Notes: generated by a model not told the origin, from the letters alone. DNA of 64,000 bases from Chromohalobacter beijerinckii (GCF_023061185.1 NZ_JAKGAK010000011.1:36684-100683); one strand, 5' to 3'; numbered from the stretch's first letter, positions 48,799 to 61,484 are shown. Made by a program: numbers and translations.

Positions 48799-49173
48799 TC
48801 AAGACTTAGGACGTTTGGTACCGTACTTGGAACGGCCCTGACGGCGATTTTGAACACCAGAAGTATCCAGCGCGCCGCGAACGGTGTGATAACGCACACC
48901 CGGCAAGTCTTTTACACGACCGCCGCGAATCAGGACCACGGAGTGTTCCTGCAGGTTGTGACCTTCACCGCCGATATAGGAAGCGACTTCGTAGCCATTC
49001 GTCAGGCGCACACGGCAAACCTTACGTAGCGCCGAGTTCGGCTTTTTCGGGGTAGTGGTGTAGACACGGGTGCAAACCCCGCGCTTTTGCGGGCAAGACT
49101 GCAGCGCCGGCACGTCGCTCTTGGCGGCCGGGCGCTTGCGCGGCTTGCGCACGAGCTGATTGATCGTTGCCAT
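48799..49173 (-). CDS. rpsL: 30S ribosomal protein S12
   Basis: A 124-aa decoding-centre protein (E. coli 124). The streptomycin-resistance positions appear wild type: Lys in [10 protein letters not shown] and Lys in GRVKDLPGV. The start at 49173 ([14 protein letters not shown]) is the family start. It is the first gene of the str operon. Confidence 0.99.
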   Translation of the reverse strand: MATINQLVRKPRKRPAAKSDVPALQSCPQKRGVCTRVYTTTPKKPNSALRKVCRVRLTNGYEVASYIGGEGHNLQEHSVVLIRGGRVKDLPGVRYHTVRGALDTSGVQNRRQGRSKYGTKRPKS

Positions 49174-49252
49174 ATCTGTAGCTGACTCCAATGGTTGCCA
49201 AACCTTTCAACATTGGGGCAGGACGTACCCACCCCACTGTTAAAGGCTGCGC

Positions 49253-49312
49253 ATTCTAATGTCTGGCGACGAGCCACGTCAAGTCCGCCACCACGTAGGC
49301 CCCGGACTTGAC
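49253..49312 (-). promoter_or_regulatory. str-operon promoter overlapping the rpoC-distal inverted repeat
   Basis: On the minus strand TTGACG (49277-49282) and TAGAAT (49253-49258), 18 bases apart, form a good sigma-70 promoter about 80 bases before rpsL. A perfect 10-bp inverted repeat, GTCAAGTCCG (49278-49287) with CGGACTTGAC (49303-49312), follows the rpoC stop; its downstream arm contains the -35 box. There is no T-run, so it may not be an intrinsic terminator. Confidence 0.8.
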
Positions 49313-49321
49313 GGCATACGC

Positions 49322-52300
49322 CTAGAGGTCTTCGTCGTCGGCGTCCAACGCCGTGAGCTGCGCACCCAATTCCTGCTCGACATCGGAGGCCGAAGGATTG
49401 ACCGTGTGCCCATCATCCTCACGCTTGCGACGCCGCTCGGCGTGGTGCGCCAATCCAGTCCCGGCCGGCACCAAGCGACCCACCACAACGTTTTCCTTGA
49501 GACCGCGCAGGTAGTCGCGCTTGCCGGACACCGCCGCCTCAGTCAATACGCGAGTGGTTTCTTGGAACGATGCGGCCGAGATGAACGACTCTGTTGCCAG
49601 GCTCGCCTTGGTGATACCCAGCAGCAAACGCTCGCTTTTGGCCGGGAATTTATCTTCCTGGGCCAAGCGTGCGTTTTCCTCGAGGACGCGGACGTATTCC
49701 GCCTGATCGCCGGTAATGAAGGAAGAATCCCCGGCATCGGTGATTTCTACCTTGCGCAGCATCTGGCGCACGATCACCTCGATGTGCTTGTCATCGATGA
49801 CCACACCCTGCAGACGATAAACGTCTTGGATCTCGACCGTGATGTACTTGGCCAACTCCGCGATCCCGAGCAAGCGCAGGATATCGTGAGGATTGCTGGG
49901 GCCATCAGAGATGACCTCACCTTTCTCCACCGTCTCGCCTTCGAATACCCCGATCTGACGCCATTTGGGAATCAGCATCTCGACCGGCTCACCTTCTTCA
50001 GGCGTGACCGTCAGGCGGCGTTTGCCCTTGGTTTCCTTGCCGAAGCTGATAGTCCCGGTAACCTCGGCCAGGATCGCTGGCTCCTTGGGCTTGCGCGCCT
50101 CGAACAAGTCGGCGACACGCGGCAGACCCCCGGTGATGTCCTTGTTGCCGGATGCTTCAACCGGGATACGCGCGATAACCTCACCGACCCCGACCTGGTC
50201 GCCGTTTTCGCCTGCGATAATGGCCTTGCCGGGCAGCATGTACTGCACAGGGGTATTGGAGCCCGGCAGCGTGACATGCTCACCATTCTCATCGAGCAAC
50301 ATGATCATCGGGCGCTTTTCACGGCCAGAGGTTGGGCGCGCGGCGGTCTCGATCACCTCGATGTTAGAAAGACCAGTCATCTCGTCCACGCTGCGGTGGA
50401 TAGTAATGCCTTCTTCCATGTCGCTGAATTGGGCCCTGCCCTCGACCTCGGCTACGACCGGATGAGTGTGCGGATCCCACTTGGCGACTGGCGTCCCGCC
50501 TTCGACCATGTCACCGTCACGGACCGACAGCTCGGCGCCATACGGCAGCTTGTAGTACTCGCGCTCGCGACCATGCTCGTCGGCGACGGCCAAGGCACTC
50601 GAGCGAGAAACGACGATGAGCTTGCCGTCATTGCGCTCGACATGCTTGATGTTGTGCAGGCGCACCGTACCACCGTGCTTGACCTGAACGCTATCGACCG
50701 CCGAGGCACGCGATGCAGCCCCCCCGATGTGGAAGGTACGCATGGTAAGCTGGGTACCCGGCTCACCGATCGACTGCGCCGCGATAACGCCAACGGCCTC
50801 GCCGATGTTGACCTGATGGCCACGCGCCAAGTCACGGCCGTAGCACGATGCGCACACACCATGTCGCGTTTCGCAGGTGATCGCGCTGCGCACGATAATC
50901 TCGTCCACGCCCATGGTATCGAGCTCGGCGCACCAAGCTTCATCCAGCAAAGTACCGCGCGGGATCAAAACATCATCAGTGGCGGGATCGACAACATCCT
51001 GCGCCACGACGCGGCCCAGCACGCGTTGTGCCAGCGATACGATGACGTCACCGCCCTCGATCACCGGATGTAGCGTCAGGCCTTCATACGTGCCGCAATC
51101 CTCTTCGGTCACCACCAGGTCCTGAGACACATCCACCAAACGCCGCGTCAGGTAACCGGAGTTGGCGGTCTTGAGTGCCGTATCCGCCAGACCCTTACGC
51201 GCGCCGTGCGTCGAGATGAAGTACTGCAGGACGTTCAGACCTTCACGGAAGTTGGCGGTGATCGGCGTCTCGATGATCGAACCATCCGGCTTTGCCATCA
51301 GGCCGCGCATGCCCGCCAGCTGGCGGATCTGTGCAGCACTACCACGCGCGCCGGAGTCGGCCATGATGAAGACGCTATTGAACGAATCCTGCTCGACCTG
51401 CTCGCCATGACGGTCGGTGACGGTCTCCTTCGAGATCCCCGCCATCATCGCCTTGGCGACCTTATCGTTGGCCTTGGACCAGATATCGATGACCTTGTTG
51501 TACTTCTCGCCCGCAGTCACCAGGCCGGAGGAGAACTGGTCCTCGATTTCCTTCACCTCTTCCTCGGCCCCGTCGACGATTTCTTTCTTCGAGTCGGGGA
51601 TGACGAAGTCATTGACACCGATCGACGCGCCCGACCAAGTCGCCAGGCGGAACCCGGTGTACATCAGTTGGTCGGCGAAGATGACCGTATCCTTGAGACC
51701 CGCACGACGATAGACGGCGTTGATCAAGCCGGAAATCGCCTTCTTCTTCATCGGCTGATCGACCAGCTCGTAGGGCATCCCCTTGGGCAAGATGCGGAAC
51801 AACAAGGCACGCCCCACAGTCGTATCGCGCAGCGAGGTCTTGCCGTTCAGTTCACCGCTTTCGTCGTCCCGGTCGTATTCGGTGAGGCGCACCTTGACAC
51901 GCGCATGCATCGACACACTCTCGGTCCCGAACGCACGCTCGACCTCATCGAGGTTGGAGAAAACCATGCCTTCGCCTTTGGCATTGACCTTCTCGCGGGT
52001 CATGTAATAAAGCCCCAGCACGACGTCCTGAGACGGCACGATGATGGGCTCGCCGTTGGCTGGCGACAGCACATTGTTCGTGGCCATCATCAGCGTCCGC
52101 GCCTCGAGCTGTGCTTCCAGCGTCAGCGGGACGTGTACGGCCATCTGGTCGCCATCGAAGTCGGCGTTATACGCCGCGCACACCAACGGATGCAGCTGGA
52201 TCGCCTTGCCTTCGATCAACAACGGCTCGAAAGCCTGGATACCCAAGCGGTGCAGTGTCGGGGCACGGTTGAGCATTACCGGGTGCTCGCGGATGACATC

Positions 52301-53539
52301 GGCGAGGATGTCCCACACTTCCGGCAACTCGCGCTCGACCATCTTCTTGGCGGCCTTGATGGTAGACGCTTGGCCGCTCGCCTGTAGCTTGGAGTAGATG
52401 AACGGCTTGAACAGCTCAAGCGCCATCTTCTTGGGCAAGCCACATTGATGCAGACGCAGCGTCGGACCCACGGTGATCACCGAGCGGCCGGAATAGTCGA
52501 CACGCTTGCCCAGCAGGTTCTGGCGGAAACGCCCCTGCTTGCCCTTGATCATGTCGGCCAACGACTTCAACGGACGCTTGTTGGAGCCGGTGATGGCACG
52601 GCCGCGACGGCCGTTGTCGAGCAGCGCATCGACCGATTCCTGCAGCATGCGCTTCTCGTTGCGCACGATGATATCCGGCGCGTTGAGGTCGAGCAGGCGC
52701 TTCAGGCGGTTGTTACGGTTGATCACACGACGATACAGATCGTTGAGATCCGAGGTCGCGAAACGGCCGCCATCCAGCGGCACCAACGGACGCAGATCCG
52801 GCGGAAGCACCGGCAGCACTTCCATGATCATCCACGCCGGATCGTTGCCGGACTTGTAGAAGGCTTCCAATAGCTTCAAGCGCTTGGAGAGCTTTTTGAT
52901 CTTGGTTTCGGAGTTGGTCTGCGGAACTTCTTCGCGCAGGCGTTCGATCTCTTCTTCGAGATCGACATCGTTGAGCAACGCCTGTACGGCTTCGGCGCCC
53001 ATGCGGGCATCGAAGTCATCGCCGAATTCTTCCAGCGCCTCGAAGTACTGCTCATCGTTAAGCAGCTGGCCGCGCTCAAGCGTGGTCATGCCTGGATCGA
53101 TGACCATGAAGCTCTCGAAATAGAGCACACGCTCGATATCGCGTAGGGTCATGTCCAGGAACAAGCCGATGCGCGATGGCAGCGACTTGAGGAACCAGAT
53201 GTGCGCTACCGGCGCAGCCAGTTCGATATGTCCCATACGCTCGCGGCGCACGGCTGCCTTGGTTACCTCGACGCCGCACTTTTCGCAAATGATGCCACGA
53301 TGCTTCATGCGCTTGTACTTACCGCACAAGCACTCATAATCCTTCACCGGACCGAAGATCTTGGCGCAGAACAGGCCATCACGCTCAGGCTTGAACGTAC
53401 GGTAGTTGATGGTCTCAGGCTTTTTGACCTCGCCGTAGGACCAGGAGCGGATCAAGTCCGGCGACGCGAGCGTAATCTTGATCGCATCGAATTCTTCGGA
53501 CTGTGCCTGCGATTTGAGGACTTTCACCAAATCTTTCAT
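49322..53539 (-). CDS. rpoC: RNA polymerase beta' subunit
   Basis: A 1405-aa catalytic subunit (E. coli 1407). The zinc-binding CxxC pairs ([15 protein letters not shown], and later [11 protein letters not shown]) and the Mg-binding [12 protein letters not shown] are intact. It is co-transcribed with rpoB; a 9-bp hairpin (53570-53591) lies between them. Confidence 0.99.
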   Translation of the reverse strand: MKDLVKVLKSQAQSEEFDAIKITLASPDLIRSWSYGEVKKPETINYRTFKPERDGLFCAKIFGPVKDYECLCGKYKRMKHRGIICEKCGVEVTKAAVRRERMGHIELAAPVAHIWFLKSLPSRIGLFLDMTLRDIERVLYFESFMVIDPGMTTLERGQLLNDEQYFEALEEFGDDFDARMGAEAVQALLNDVDLEEEIERLREEVPQTNSETKIKKLSKRLKLLEAFYKSGNDPAWMIMEVLPVLPPDLRPLVPLDGGRFATSDLNDLYRRVINRNNRLKRLLDLNAPDIIVRNEKRMLQESVDALLDNGRRGRAITGSNKRPLKSLADMIKGKQGRFRQNLLGKRVDYSGRSVITVGPTLRLHQCGLPKKMALELFKPFIYSKLQASGQASTIKAAKKMVERELPEVWDILADVIREHPVMLNRAPTLHRLGIQAFEPLLIEGKAIQLHPLVCAAYNADFDGDQMAVHVPLTLEAQLEARTLMMATNNVLSPANGEPIIVPSQDVVLGLYYMTREKVNAKGEGMVFSNLDEVERAFGTESVSMHARVKVRLTEYDRDDESGELNGKTSLRDTTVGRALLFRILPKGMPYELVDQPMKKKAISGLINAVYRRAGLKDTVIFADQLMYTGFRLATWSGASIGVNDFVIPDSKKEIVDGAEEEVKEIEDQFSSGLVTAGEKYNKVIDIWSKANDKVAKAMMAGISKETVTDRHGEQVEQDSFNSVFIMADSGARGSAAQIRQLAGMRGLMAKPDGSIIETPITANFREGLNVLQYFISTHGARKGLADTALKTANSGYLTRRLVDVSQDLVVTEEDCGTYEGLTLHPVIEGGDVIVSLAQRVLGRVVAQDVVDPATDDVLIPRGTLLDEAWCAELDTMGVDEIIVRSAITCETRHGVCASCYGRDLARGHQVNIGEAVGVIAAQSIGEPGTQLTMRTFHIGGAASRASAVDSVQVKHGGTVRLHNIKHVERNDGKLIVVSRSSALAVADEHGREREYYKLPYGAELSVRDGDMVEGGTPVAKWDPHTHPVVAEVEGRAQFSDMEEGITIHRSVDEMTGLSNIEVIETAARPTSGREKRPMIMLLDENGEHVTLPGSNTPVQYMLPGKAIIAGENGDQVGVGEVIARIPVEASGNKDITGGLPRVADLFEARKPKEPAILAEVTGTISFGKETKGKRRLTVTPEEGEPVEMLIPKWRQIGVFEGETVEKGEVISDGPSNPHDILRLLGIAELAKYITVEIQDVYRLQGVVIDDKHIEVIVRQMLRKVEITDAGDSSFITGDQAEYVRVLEENARLAQEDKFPAKSERLLLGITKASLATESFISAASFQETTRVLTEAAVSGKRDYLRGLKENVVVGRLVPAGTGLAHHAERRRKREDDGHTVNPSASDVEQELGAQLTALDADDEDL

Positions 53540-53618
53540 GGGGTCGGCTCCGTAGCGGAGTTGTCATGAGCGGGGCCTATCAAGGCCCCGCGGACCGTCA
53601 TTCGTCAGCGTGAAACGC

Positions 53619-56600
53619 TCAGCCTTCCAGCTCGATATCAATACCCAGCGAGCGGATTTCCTTCACCAATACGTTGAAGGATTCCGGCATGCCTGCCTGC
53701 ATCGAGTGGTCGCCGTCGACGATGTTCTTGTACATCTTGGTGCGGCCTTCCACGTCGTCGGACTTGACGGTCAGCATTTCCTGCAAGGTATAGGCCGCGC
53801 CATAGGCTTCCAGCGCCCAGACCTCCATCTCACCGAAGCGTTGTCCGCCGAACTGCGCCTTACCACCCAGCGGTTGCTGGGTTACCAGCGAGTACGAGCC
53901 GGTGGAACGGGCGTGCATCTTGTCGTCGACCAGGTGGTTGAGCTTGAGCATGTACATGTAGCCCACCGTCACTGAACGGTCGAAGGTTTCACCCGTACGC
54001 CCGTCGTAGAGCGTCATCTGACCGGAATCCGGCAGGTTGGCCAAACTCAGGAGATGCTTGATCTCGTGTTCCTTGGCACCATCGAAGACCGGCGTCGCCA
54101 CCGGTACGCCATTGCGCAGATTCTTCGCCAGAGTGATGATTTCTTCATCGCTGAGCGAGTCGATATCCTCCTGGCGCGTCTCGGCGGTGTTGTACACCTG
54201 CCCCAAGAAGTCGCGAATCTCCGCCACCTGCTGCTGACGCGCCTCGCGCAACATCTCGTCGATTCTTACTCCGAGCCCCCAGGCGGCCATGCCCAGGTGG
54301 GTCTCGAGAATCTGCCCGACGTTCATGCGCGAGGGCACACCCAGCGGGTTGAGCACCACATCGACCGGTTCGCCATTGTCGTCGAACGGCATGTCCTCGA
54401 CGGGCATGATAGACGAAATGACGCCCTTGTTACCGTGGCGGCCAGCCATCTTGTCACCCGACTGGATGCGACGCTTCACGGCCAGGTAGACCTTGACGAT
54501 CTTGAGCACGCCCGGCGCCAGATCATCGCCCTGAGTCAACTTACGTTTCTTGTCTTCGAAACGCTCGTCCATCTCCTTGCGACGTTTTTCCAGCTGCTCA
54601 TCGGCCTGGGCCAAGAGCTCGTTGAGCGACTCGTCCTGCATGCGCAGCTTGAACCACTGGCTACGCGGCAACTCGTCGAGGTAGGCTTCATCGAGGATGT
54701 CGCCCTTCTTGAGCTTGGGACCGCCATTGACCGGCTGGCCGAGCAACGTGCGCTTGAGGCGCTCGAAGGTGGCCTCTTCGGCGATGCGATAGGTTTCCTG
54801 AAGATCCTTGCGCACCTCATCGAGCTGGCTTTGCTCGATGGACAGAGCGCGCGAGTCCTTCTCGACACCATCGCGGGTGAAGACCTGCACGTCGATGATC
54901 GTGCCTTTCATACCCGTCGGCGCACGCAGCGAGGTGTCCTTCACGTCGGATGCCTTTTCGCCGAAGATCGCGCGTAGCAGCTTCTCTTCCGGCGTCAGTT
55001 GGGTTTCGCCCTTGGGCGTTACCTTGCCGACCAGAATATCGCCAGGGCCGACTTCGGCACCGATGTAGACGATACCTGCTTCGTCGAGCTTGCCAAGTGC
55101 CGCTTCACCGACGTTGGGAATGTCCGAGGAGATTTCCTCGGCACCCAGCTTGGTGTCGCGAGAAACACAGGTAAGTTCCTGAATGTGAATGCTGGTGAAA
55201 CGGTCTTCCTCGACTACGCGCTCCGAGATAAGGATGGAATCCTCGAAGTTGTAGCCGTTCCACGGCATGAAGGCCATGCGCATGTTCTGGCCCAGTGCCA
55301 GATCCCCCATGTCGACGGAAGGCCCGTCGGCCAGGATATCGCCGCTTGCCACGGTGTCACCCGGGCGCACGATCGGGCGCTGGTTCATGCAGGTATTTTG
55401 GTTGGAACGCAGGTACTTGGTGAGATTGTAGATATCGACACCCGCTTCACCGCCGATGATCTCATCTTCGTTGATGCGTACCACGATGCGCTTGGCATCG
55501 ACCGAATCGATCACCCCACCGCGCCGTGCGACTGCGCAGACGCCAGAGTCACGAGCAACGAAACGCTCCATACCCGTACCAACCAGCGGCTTCTCGGCAC
55601 GCAGGGTCGGAACGGCCTGACGCTGCATGTTCGAGCCCATCAGGGCACGGTTGGCGTCATCGTGCTCGAGGAACGGAATCAACGCCGCGGCCACGGACAC
55701 TACCTGACGCGGCGACACGTCCATCAACGTGACCTTGTCCGGTGCCATGAAAGTGGTCTCGCCTCTGTGGCGTACCTGAACCAGGTCGTCGACCAGCTTG
55801 CCGTCCTCATCCACCGTCGCAGACGCCTGGGCAATGATGAAGTCACCTTCCTCGATGGCCGACAGATGCACGACCTCGTCGGTAACCTGACGATCACTTA
55901 CCTTGCGATACGGCGTTTCCAGGAAGCCGTAGCTGTTGGTGTGACTGTAGGTCGCCAGCGAGTTGATCAGGCCGATGTTGGGGCCTTCCGGCGTTTCGAT
56001 CGGGCACAGGCGCCCGTAGTGCGTGGCGTGAACGTCGCGCACTTCGAAGCCGGCACGCTCACGGGTCAGGCCACCTGGCCCAAGCGCGGACACACGACGC
56101 TTGTGCGTGACCTCGGAGAGCGGGTTGTTCTGGTCCATGAACTGGGACAGCTGCGAGGAGCCGAAGAACTCTTTCACTGCAGCCGCCACCGGCTTGGCAT
56201 TGATCAGGTCCTGCGGCATCAAGCCTTCGCTCTCCGCCATGGAGAGACGTTCCTTGACCGCACGCTCGACGCGCACCAGGCCAACGCGGAACTGATTTTC
56301 CGCCATCTCGCCGACACACCGAATGCGGCGGTTACCCAGGTGGTCGATGTCATCGACGTCACCAAAGCCGTTACGGATATTGATCAGCTCGCGGAGAACA
56401 TCGAGGATGTCCTGATTGTCGAGAATCCCGGAGCCGGTATCCCCTTCGCGACGCAGACGGCGGTTGAACTTCATGCGACCGACGCCCGACAGGTCGTAGC
56501 GATCCTCGGTGAAGAACAAGTTGTGGAACAACGTCTCGGCCGCTTCCTTGGTCGGCGGCTCCCCGGGACGCATCATGCGATAAATCTCGACCAGCGCCTC

Positions 56601-57695
56601 TAGCTGAGAGCGCGTGGTGTCGATCTTCAACGTATCGGAGACGAACGAGCCCGCATCGAGATCGTTGGTGTACAACGTCTCAAGCGTGGTGATGCCCGCT
56701 TGACCGAGCGTTTCAAGCAGCTCGGGGGTGATTTCCGTATTGCATTCGCACACCAGCTCGCCGGTATTCGGATCGACCTGATCCTTGGCTAGCGTCTTGC
56801 CGAACAGATATTCCATCGGCACATCGAGGCGCTCGAGGCCGGCTTTCTCCATCTGGCGAATATGCTTCTGGGTAATGCGACGACCTTCCTCGACGATGAG
56901 ATTACCCTCGCCGTCCTGGATATCGAAGGTCGCCGTCTCGCCACGCAGACGTGACGGTACCAGTTCGACGCTGAACCCTTTCTTCTCGACATGGAAGGTG
57001 CTGGTGTCGAAGAACGTCTCGAGGATCTCCTCGGCACTCATGCCCAGCGCACGCAACAATACCGTGGCCGGCAGCTTGCGGCGACGGTCGATACGGACGT
57101 AGACGTTGTCCTTGGGATCGAACTCGAAATCCAGCCATGAACCGCGATACGGGATGATACGCGCGGAGTACAGCAGCTTGCCGGACGTGTGACTCTTGCC
57201 CTTGTCGTGGTCGAAGAACACACCCGGCGAGCGATGGAGCTGGGAGACGATGACACGTTCGGTACCATTGACAACGAAGGTACCGTTTTCCGTCATCAGG
57301 GGGATCTCCCCCATGTAGACTTCCTGCTCTTTAATGTCCTTGATCGCCTTGTTGGACGAGTCCTTATCGTAGATGATCAAGCGCACCTTGACCCGCAGCG
57401 GCGCCGAATAGGTCACACCACGCAGTTGGCATTCCTTGACGTCGAAAGCCGACGTGCCAAAGCGGTAGCTGACATACTCGAGAGCGGCATTGCCGGAAAA
57501 GCTCTCGATAGGGAACACGGACTTGAAAGCAGCATGCAAGCCGACGTCGAGGCGTTCTTCGATCGCCCGGTCCTGCTGGAGGAAGTCGTAGTAGGAATCA
57601 AGCTGAATGGCCAGCAGGTAAGGCACATCCATCACTTGTGGCAGTTTGCCGAAATCCTTGCGGATGCGTTTTTTCTCAGTGTATGAGTAAGCCAT
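53619..57695 (-). CDS. rpoB: RNA polymerase beta subunit
   Basis: A 1358-aa catalytic subunit (E. coli 1342). The rifampicin pocket [16 protein letters not shown] followed by [14 protein letters not shown] is wild type, so rifampicin sensitivity is expected. The C-terminal region [20 protein letters not shown] is conserved. It lies 227 bases after rplL, with an attenuator-like terminator in between. Confidence 0.99.
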   Translation of the reverse strand: MAYSYTEKKRIRKDFGKLPQVMDVPYLLAIQLDSYYDFLQQDRAIEERLDVGLHAAFKSVFPIESFSGNAALEYVSYRFGTSAFDVKECQLRGVTYSAPLRVKVRLIIYDKDSSNKAIKDIKEQEVYMGEIPLMTENGTFVVNGTERVIVSQLHRSPGVFFDHDKGKSHTSGKLLYSARIIPYRGSWLDFEFDPKDNVYVRIDRRRKLPATVLLRALGMSAEEILETFFDTSTFHVEKKGFSVELVPSRLRGETATFDIQDGEGNLIVEEGRRITQKHIRQMEKAGLERLDVPMEYLFGKTLAKDQVDPNTGELVCECNTEITPELLETLGQAGITTLETLYTNDLDAGSFVSDTLKIDTTRSQLEALVEIYRMMRPGEPPTKEAAETLFHNLFFTEDRYDLSGVGRMKFNRRLRREGDTGSGILDNQDILDVLRELINIRNGFGDVDDIDHLGNRRIRCVGEMAENQFRVGLVRVERAVKERLSMAESEGLMPQDLINAKPVAAAVKEFFGSSQLSQFMDQNNPLSEVTHKRRVSALGPGGLTRERAGFEVRDVHATHYGRLCPIETPEGPNIGLINSLATYSHTNSYGFLETPYRKVSDRQVTDEVVHLSAIEEGDFIIAQASATVDEDGKLVDDLVQVRHRGETTFMAPDKVTLMDVSPRQVVSVAAALIPFLEHDDANRALMGSNMQRQAVPTLRAEKPLVGTGMERFVARDSGVCAVARRGGVIDSVDAKRIVVRINEDEIIGGEAGVDIYNLTKYLRSNQNTCMNQRPIVRPGDTVASGDILADGPSVDMGDLALGQNMRMAFMPWNGYNFEDSILISERVVEEDRFTSIHIQELTCVSRDTKLGAEEISSDIPNVGEAALGKLDEAGIVYIGAEVGPGDILVGKVTPKGETQLTPEEKLLRAIFGEKASDVKDTSLRAPTGMKGTIIDVQVFTRDGVEKDSRALSIEQSQLDEVRKDLQETYRIAEEATFERLKRTLLGQPVNGGPKLKKGDILDEAYLDELPRSQWFKLRMQDESLNELLAQADEQLEKRRKEMDERFEDKKRKLTQGDDLAPGVLKIVKVYLAVKRRIQSGDKMAGRHGNKGVISSIMPVEDMPFDDNGEPVDVVLNPLGVPSRMNVGQILETHLGMAAWGLGVRIDEMLREARQQQVAEIRDFLGQVYNTAETRQEDIDSLSDEEIITLAKNLRNGVPVATPVFDGAKEHEIKHLLSLANLPDSGQMTLYDGRTGETFDRSVTVGYMYMLKLNHLVDDKMHARSTGSYSLVTQQPLGGKAQFGGQRFGEMEVWALEAYGAAYTLQEMLTVKSDDVEGRTKMYKNIVDGDHSMQAGMPESFNVLVKEIRSLGIDIELEG

Positions 57696-57848
57696 CTGTA
57701 TTCCCCAGCTTGTTCACCTTGGGTGACCGGTGCGTGGTCGGCGCCGCCTGAAGGGATTTCCCGTCAGGCGCTGACGGCAAGCCCTTACGAGAGCTCGCCG
57801 TCGGAATTCGTCTAGTCAGACACGTGACATTCTGGCTAGCAGCAACAG

Positions 57849-57883
57849 AAAAAGGCCGGCAGCGGGAAAGCCCGCCGCCAGCC
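57849..57883 (-). terminator. Attenuator-like terminator between rplL and rpoB
   Basis: On the minus strand a 13-bp stem (two G-U pairs, loop CTTT) is followed by TTTTTCTGTT, about 40 bases after rplL. E. coli has a partial terminator at this place that sets the L7/L12 to polymerase ratio. Further hairpins between 57740 and 57815, including CTGACGGCAAGC/GCTCGCCGTCGG, could be RNase III processing sites. Confidence 0.8.
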
Positions 57884-57922
57884 ATGAAGCTTACGCAGCG
57901 CGTAAAGCCATGGTCACCGGAG

Positions 57923-58294
57923 TTACTTGAGTTCCACGGATGCGCCAGCTTCTTCCAACTTGGTCTTGGCTTCGTCGCCATCTTCCTTGGACATGCCTTC
58001 TTTGAGGGTTGCCGGGGCGCCGTCGACGGCTGCCTTGGCTTCCTTGAGACCCAGACCAGTGATTTCACGAACCACCTTGATGACGTTGACCTTCTTCTCA
58101 CCAGCGCTGGTCAGCACCAGGTCGAACTCGGTCTGTTCTTCAGCTTCTTCAGCTTCGCCACCGCCCGGGCCAGCCACAACAGCGGCGGCCGCAGAAACAC
58201 CGAACTTTTCTTCCATCGCGGAAACCAACTCAGCCACTTCCATGACGGACATTTCGGCGACGGCGTTGATGATATCTTCTTGAGTCAGTGCCAT
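57923..58294 (-). CDS. rplL: 50S ribosomal protein L7/L12
   Basis: A 123-aa stalk protein. The N-terminal dimerisation domain ([20 protein letters not shown]), an Ala/Gly/Glu-rich hinge and the C-terminal domain that contacts translation factors ([20 protein letters not shown]) are visible. The start at 58294 has a usual MALTQ; two upstream codons are open. Confidence 0.98.
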   Translation of the reverse strand: MALTQEDIINAVAEMSVMEVAELVSAMEEKFGVSAAAAVVAGPGGGEAEEAEEQTEFDLVLTSAGEKKVNVIKVVREITGLGLKEAKAAVDGAPATLKEGMSKEDGDEAKTKLEEAGASVELK

Positions 58295-58377
58295 TATCAA
58301 ATTCCTAACTTTGCGGGAGCCTCATGTCATGAGGGCTCATTGATACAGGATTCGTGCCAGCGCGGTTCAGCCTGCCC

Positions 58378-58881
58378 TTAGGCCGCTTCTTCCTGCTTCT
58401 GGTCACGCAACGCAGCGAGTGTACGAGCCAACTTGCCAGCCGATGCTTCCTTCATGACGGACAACAGCTTGGCGATGGCTTCATCACGTGTCGGCAGCGT
58501 CGCCAGACGGTCAAGACCGGAAGCCGGGATGAACTCGCCTTCGTATGCCAGCGCCTTGATCTCGAAATCTTTCTCATTCTTGGCGAATTCCTTGAACAGA
58601 CGAGCGGCAGCGCCCGGATGCTCATAGGAGAAGGCCAACATGGTCGGACCCGAGAACGTCTCGTTGAGGCACTCCCAAGGAGTACCTTCGAGGGCGCGGC
58701 GTGCTAAGGTGTTGCGCACAACACGAACTTGCACACCATTCTCGCGGGCCTGCTTGCGCAGTTCGGTCATGGCGCTTACCGCCACACCGCGAGAATCGGC
58801 AACGACGACGGAGAGCGCATCTTGTGCGGCTTCACTGACCTCGGCAACGATCGCTTTCTTGCCTTCGAGTGCTAATGGCAC
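58378..58881 (-). CDS. rplJ: 50S ribosomal protein L10
   Basis: A 167-aa stalk base protein (E. coli 165) with [14 protein letters not shown] and [15 protein letters not shown]. With L7/L12 it represses its own mRNA in E. coli. The GTG at 58881 has AAGGAG 8 bases upstream and aligns with the family start; the longer frame to 58956 lies in the leader. Confidence 0.97.
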   Translation of the reverse strand: MPLALEGKKAIVAEVSEAAQDALSVVVADSRGVAVSAMTELRKQARENGVQVRVVRNTLARRALEGTPWECLNETFSGPTMLAFSYEHPGAAARLFKEFAKNEKDFEIKALAYEGEFIPASGLDRLATLPTRDEAIAKLLSVMKEASAGKLARTLAALRDQKQEEAA

Positions 58882-59075
58882 AGTGATCACTCCTTCGTAC
58901 CGGACGCCTTTGAGGGCGTTCCAGTGGTTACCATCTCCCCCATCTTCGCTTACCACGAGAGGGGGCCGGGGTGATGGTGCTCACCAGACATCTGGCGGCC
59001 ACACCATCTGCGCAGGCGACTTTTTAGGTCCATTAAGCCATGCCTTCTCAAGAAAGCATGGCACCTGCGGTCTTT
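58882..59075 (-). promoter_or_regulatory. L10-type ribosomal protein leader RNA
   Basis: The 263-base gap between rplA and rplJ folds, on the minus strand, into nested stems typical of L10 leaders: CGCAGG with CCTGCG (59064-59069 with 59011-59016), CCATGC with GCATGG between them, GATGGTG with CACCATC (59002-59008 with 58973-58979), and a CCCCC/GGGGG stem nearer the gene. The sequence CCTGCGCAGATGGTG is characteristic. It should let L10-L7/L12 repress rplJL translation. Confidence 0.8.
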
Positions 59076-59144
59076 GACGGTGCCCCGCCGCCACGCTTAA
59101 ACGCTGTGTACGGGGACCGCAAAGTTACTGCCTTTTCCCGCGAC

Positions 59145-59837
59145 TCACACGAACGGCGTGTGATCCACGGTCAACCCTGGCCCCATGGTAGTGGACAGGG
59201 TAATTTTCTTGAAGTAGATGCCCTTGGACGTACTCGGCTTGAGACGCTTGAGGTCACCGATCAATGCATCGAGGTTGCCCTTGATAGCACTGGCGTCGAA
59301 ATCCACCTTACCGATGGCGGCATGAATGATGCCGTTCTTGTCGGTACGGAAGCGCACCTGACCTGCTTTCGCGTTCTTCACGGCAGTGGCGACGTCCGGC
59401 GTTACGGTGCCGACCTTGGGGTTGGGCATCAGCCCACGCGGACCGAGGATCTGGCCCAGCTGCCCAACGACACGCATGGCGTCCGGTGCGGCAACTACCA
59501 CATCGAAGTCCATATTGCCTTTTTTGACGTCTGCCGCCAGTTCGTCCATCCCCACGACATCGGCGCCGGCCTCTTTCGCGGCATCGGCAGCAGCGCCTTG
59601 AGCGAAGACAGCGACACGTGCGGTTTTGCCTGTACCGTTAGGCATGACAGTAGCGCCACGCACGACCTGGTCGGATTTACGCGGGTCAACGCCGAGATTG
59701 ATCGATACTTCGACGGACTCTTTGAACTTGACCGCGGACACTTCGGACAACAGGGCAACAGCTTCTTCCAGGTTATATACCTTGGATTTGTCGACCTTTT
59801 CGTTGAGCATCTGCACGCGCTTGGTAAGCTTGGCCAT
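59145..59837 (-). CDS. rplA: 50S ribosomal protein L1
   Basis: A 230-aa stalk protein (E. coli 234) with the motifs [20 protein letters not shown] and [15 protein letters not shown]. It follows rplK by 2 bases. In E. coli L1 represses the rplKA transcript. Confidence 0.99.
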   Translation of the reverse strand: MAKLTKRVQMLNEKVDKSKVYNLEEAVALLSEVSAVKFKESVEVSINLGVDPRKSDQVVRGATVMPNGTGKTARVAVFAQGAAADAAKEAGADVVGMDELAADVKKGNMDFDVVVAAPDAMRVVGQLGQILGPRGLMPNPKVGTVTPDVATAVKNAKAGQVRFRTDKNGIIHAAIGKVDFDASAIKGNLDALIGDLKRLKPSTSKGIYFKKITLSTTMGPGLTVDHTPFV

Positions 59838-59839
59838 GA

Positions 59840-60271
59840 TCAGAGACCCTCCACGTTGAGGCCCATGCTACGGGCACTGCCTGCGATGGTGCGGACAGCC
59901 GCATCAAGGTCGGAAGCCGTCAAATCGGGCTCCTTGGTCTTGGCAATCTCTTCCAGCTGCTCGCGTGTCACGGTACCGACCTTGGTCTTGTTCGGCACGC
60001 CAGAGCCAGACTTGATTCCCGCCGCTTTCTTCAACAGCACTGCTGCGGGCGGCGTTTTGGTGATGAACGTGAAGCTGCGATCAGAGTAGACCGTGATCAC
60101 GACCGGCGTCGGAAGGCCCGGCTCGATATCTTGGGTTTCGGCATTAAACGTCTTGCAGAACTCCATGATATTGACGCCGTGCTGACCCAGCGCGGGGCCC
60201 ACGGGGGGACTCGGATTGGCCTTACCCGCTGCAACTTGCAGCTTGATATAGGCCTGTACTTTTTTCGCCAT
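59840..60271 (-). CDS. rplK: 50S ribosomal protein L11
   Basis: A 143-aa GTPase-centre protein (E. coli 142), with [20 protein letters not shown] and the C-terminal [13 protein letters not shown]. The 103-base gap from nusG has a CCGGCTC/GAGCCGG hairpin (60346-60364). Confidence 0.99.
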   Translation of the reverse strand: MAKKVQAYIKLQVAAGKANPSPPVGPALGQHGVNIMEFCKTFNAETQDIEPGLPTPVVITVYSDRSFTFITKTPPAAVLLKKAAGIKSGSGVPNKTKVGTVTREQLEEIAKTKEPDLTASDLDAAVRTIAGSARSMGLNVEGL

Positions 60272-60374
60272 GTTGGACTCCAGTTGGGTGGTAACGCCTT
60301 GCGGCTCCCCGTTTCAACGAGACCCTGAGGCCTCTACGACATGCACCGGCTCATACCGAGCCGGCGTCTTGAAT

Positions 60375-60908
60375 TCAATCTTTTTCGACCTGAGCGAACT
60401 CGAGCTCGACAGGGGTCGAGCGCCCGAATATCAGCACACTGACATGCAAGCGGCTCTTCTCGTAGTTGACCTCTTCCACCACGCCGTTGAAATCGGCAAA
60501 AGGCCCATCAACAACACGCACGGTTTCACCCGGATCGAAGAGCGTCTTGGGACGTGGCTTGTCCGTACCGTCTTGTACACGACGCAATATGCCATCGGCT
60601 TCTTTTTGCGTAATCGGTGCCGGCTTTTCCGGCGTACCGCCGATGAACCCCATGACACGCGGCGTCTCATTCACCAAGTGCCAGGTGGCGTCGGTCATTT
60701 CCATCTCGACCAGGACATAGCCGGGATAGAACTTGCGCTCGCTTTTGCGGCGCTTTCCGTCACGCATCTCGACGACTTCTTCGGTCGGCACCAGAATTTC
60801 GCCAAACTGGTCTTCCATGCCATACATCTTGACGCGCTCATGTAGAGAGCGCATCACATGCTTTTCGAAGCCGGAGTAGGCGTGGACGACGTACCAACGC
60901 TTGGACAT
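60375..60908 (-). CDS. nusG: Transcription antitermination factor NusG
   Basis: A 177-aa factor linking RNA polymerase to Rho and to ribosomal S10. The NGN domain ([20 protein letters not shown]) and C-terminal KOW ([20 protein letters not shown]) are clear. The start at 60908 is the family start; the frame extends to 61043 without support. It follows secE by 8 bases. Confidence 0.98.
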   Translation of the reverse strand: MSKRWYVVHAYSGFEKHVMRSLHERVKMYGMEDQFGEILVPTEEVVEMRDGKRRKSERKFYPGYVLVEMEMTDATWHLVNETPRVMGFIGGTPEKPAPITQKEADGILRRVQDGTDKPRPKTLFDPGETVRVVDGPFADFNGVVEEVNYEKSRLHVSVLIFGRSTPVELEFAQVEKD

Positions 60909-60916
60909 GAAAACTC

Positions 60917-61285
60917 CTAACCTATGATGCCGGACATGGCCCAGCCGAGAAGCGTATCGATCAGCCACAATAGAATGCCGACCAACACTACGGCCACCAA
61001 GACAATCGCAGTGGTCTGGATCGTCTCGGGGCGCGTCGGCCACACTACACGCTGAATCTCCTTACGCGACCCGCGCGCCAATTCAGCCAGTGCACGCCCC
61101 TTGGTCGTGGTCAAGGCCACCGCCGCAGCGGCTACACCAAGCACAACGACGCCTAGAACGCGATACAGCAGCGCTTGATCGGCAAAATAAGCATTGCCCG
61201 CCACCGCCAGCACGACAAGAACGACGGCGACCGCCCATTTGGCGACATCAAAACGCGACCCTTGCACCTCGGCGCTTTGTTTCAT
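60917..61285 (-). CDS. secE: Protein translocase subunit SecE
   Basis: A 122-aa, three-helix subunit (E. coli 127) of the SecYEG channel. The conserved amphipathic helix [17 protein letters not shown] precedes the last membrane segment. The start at 61285 has AGGAG about 10 bases upstream. It is transcribed with tRNA-Trp and nusG. Confidence 0.97.
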   Translation of the reverse strand: MKQSAEVQGSRFDVAKWAVAVVLVVLAVAGNAYFADQALLYRVLGVVVLGVAAAAVALTTTKGRALAELARGSRKEIQRVVWPTRPETIQTTAIVLVAVVLVGILLWLIDTLLGWAMSGIIG

Positions 61286-61357
61286 GGAAAAGGAACTCCT
61301 AAAGGCGCGGCAAGCGTGACAAGAAATAATAAAGGAAGAACCAGCACTGAGGAAGGC

Positions 61358-61433
<76 letters not shown>

Positions 61434-61484
61434 ATACTCTGCAACCTGACGCTTCACTGGTAGGCTTTTGCCACAGCGCGCGCC

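Noticed and set aside
47099..48841. 580-codon open frame antisense to fusA/rpsG
   Set aside because: Spans several real genes in antisense with no recognisable domains; coding-bias artefact.
49259..51073. 604-codon open frame antisense to rpoC
   Set aside because: Same shadow pattern opposite a universally conserved gene.
53570..53591. Hairpin between rpoB and rpoC as a terminator
   Set aside because: It has a 9-bp GC stem but no T-run, and the genes must be co-expressed; more likely a processing site or chance.
54999..56603. 534-codon open frame antisense to rpoB
   Set aside because: Shadow of rpoB; no start signals or family resemblance.
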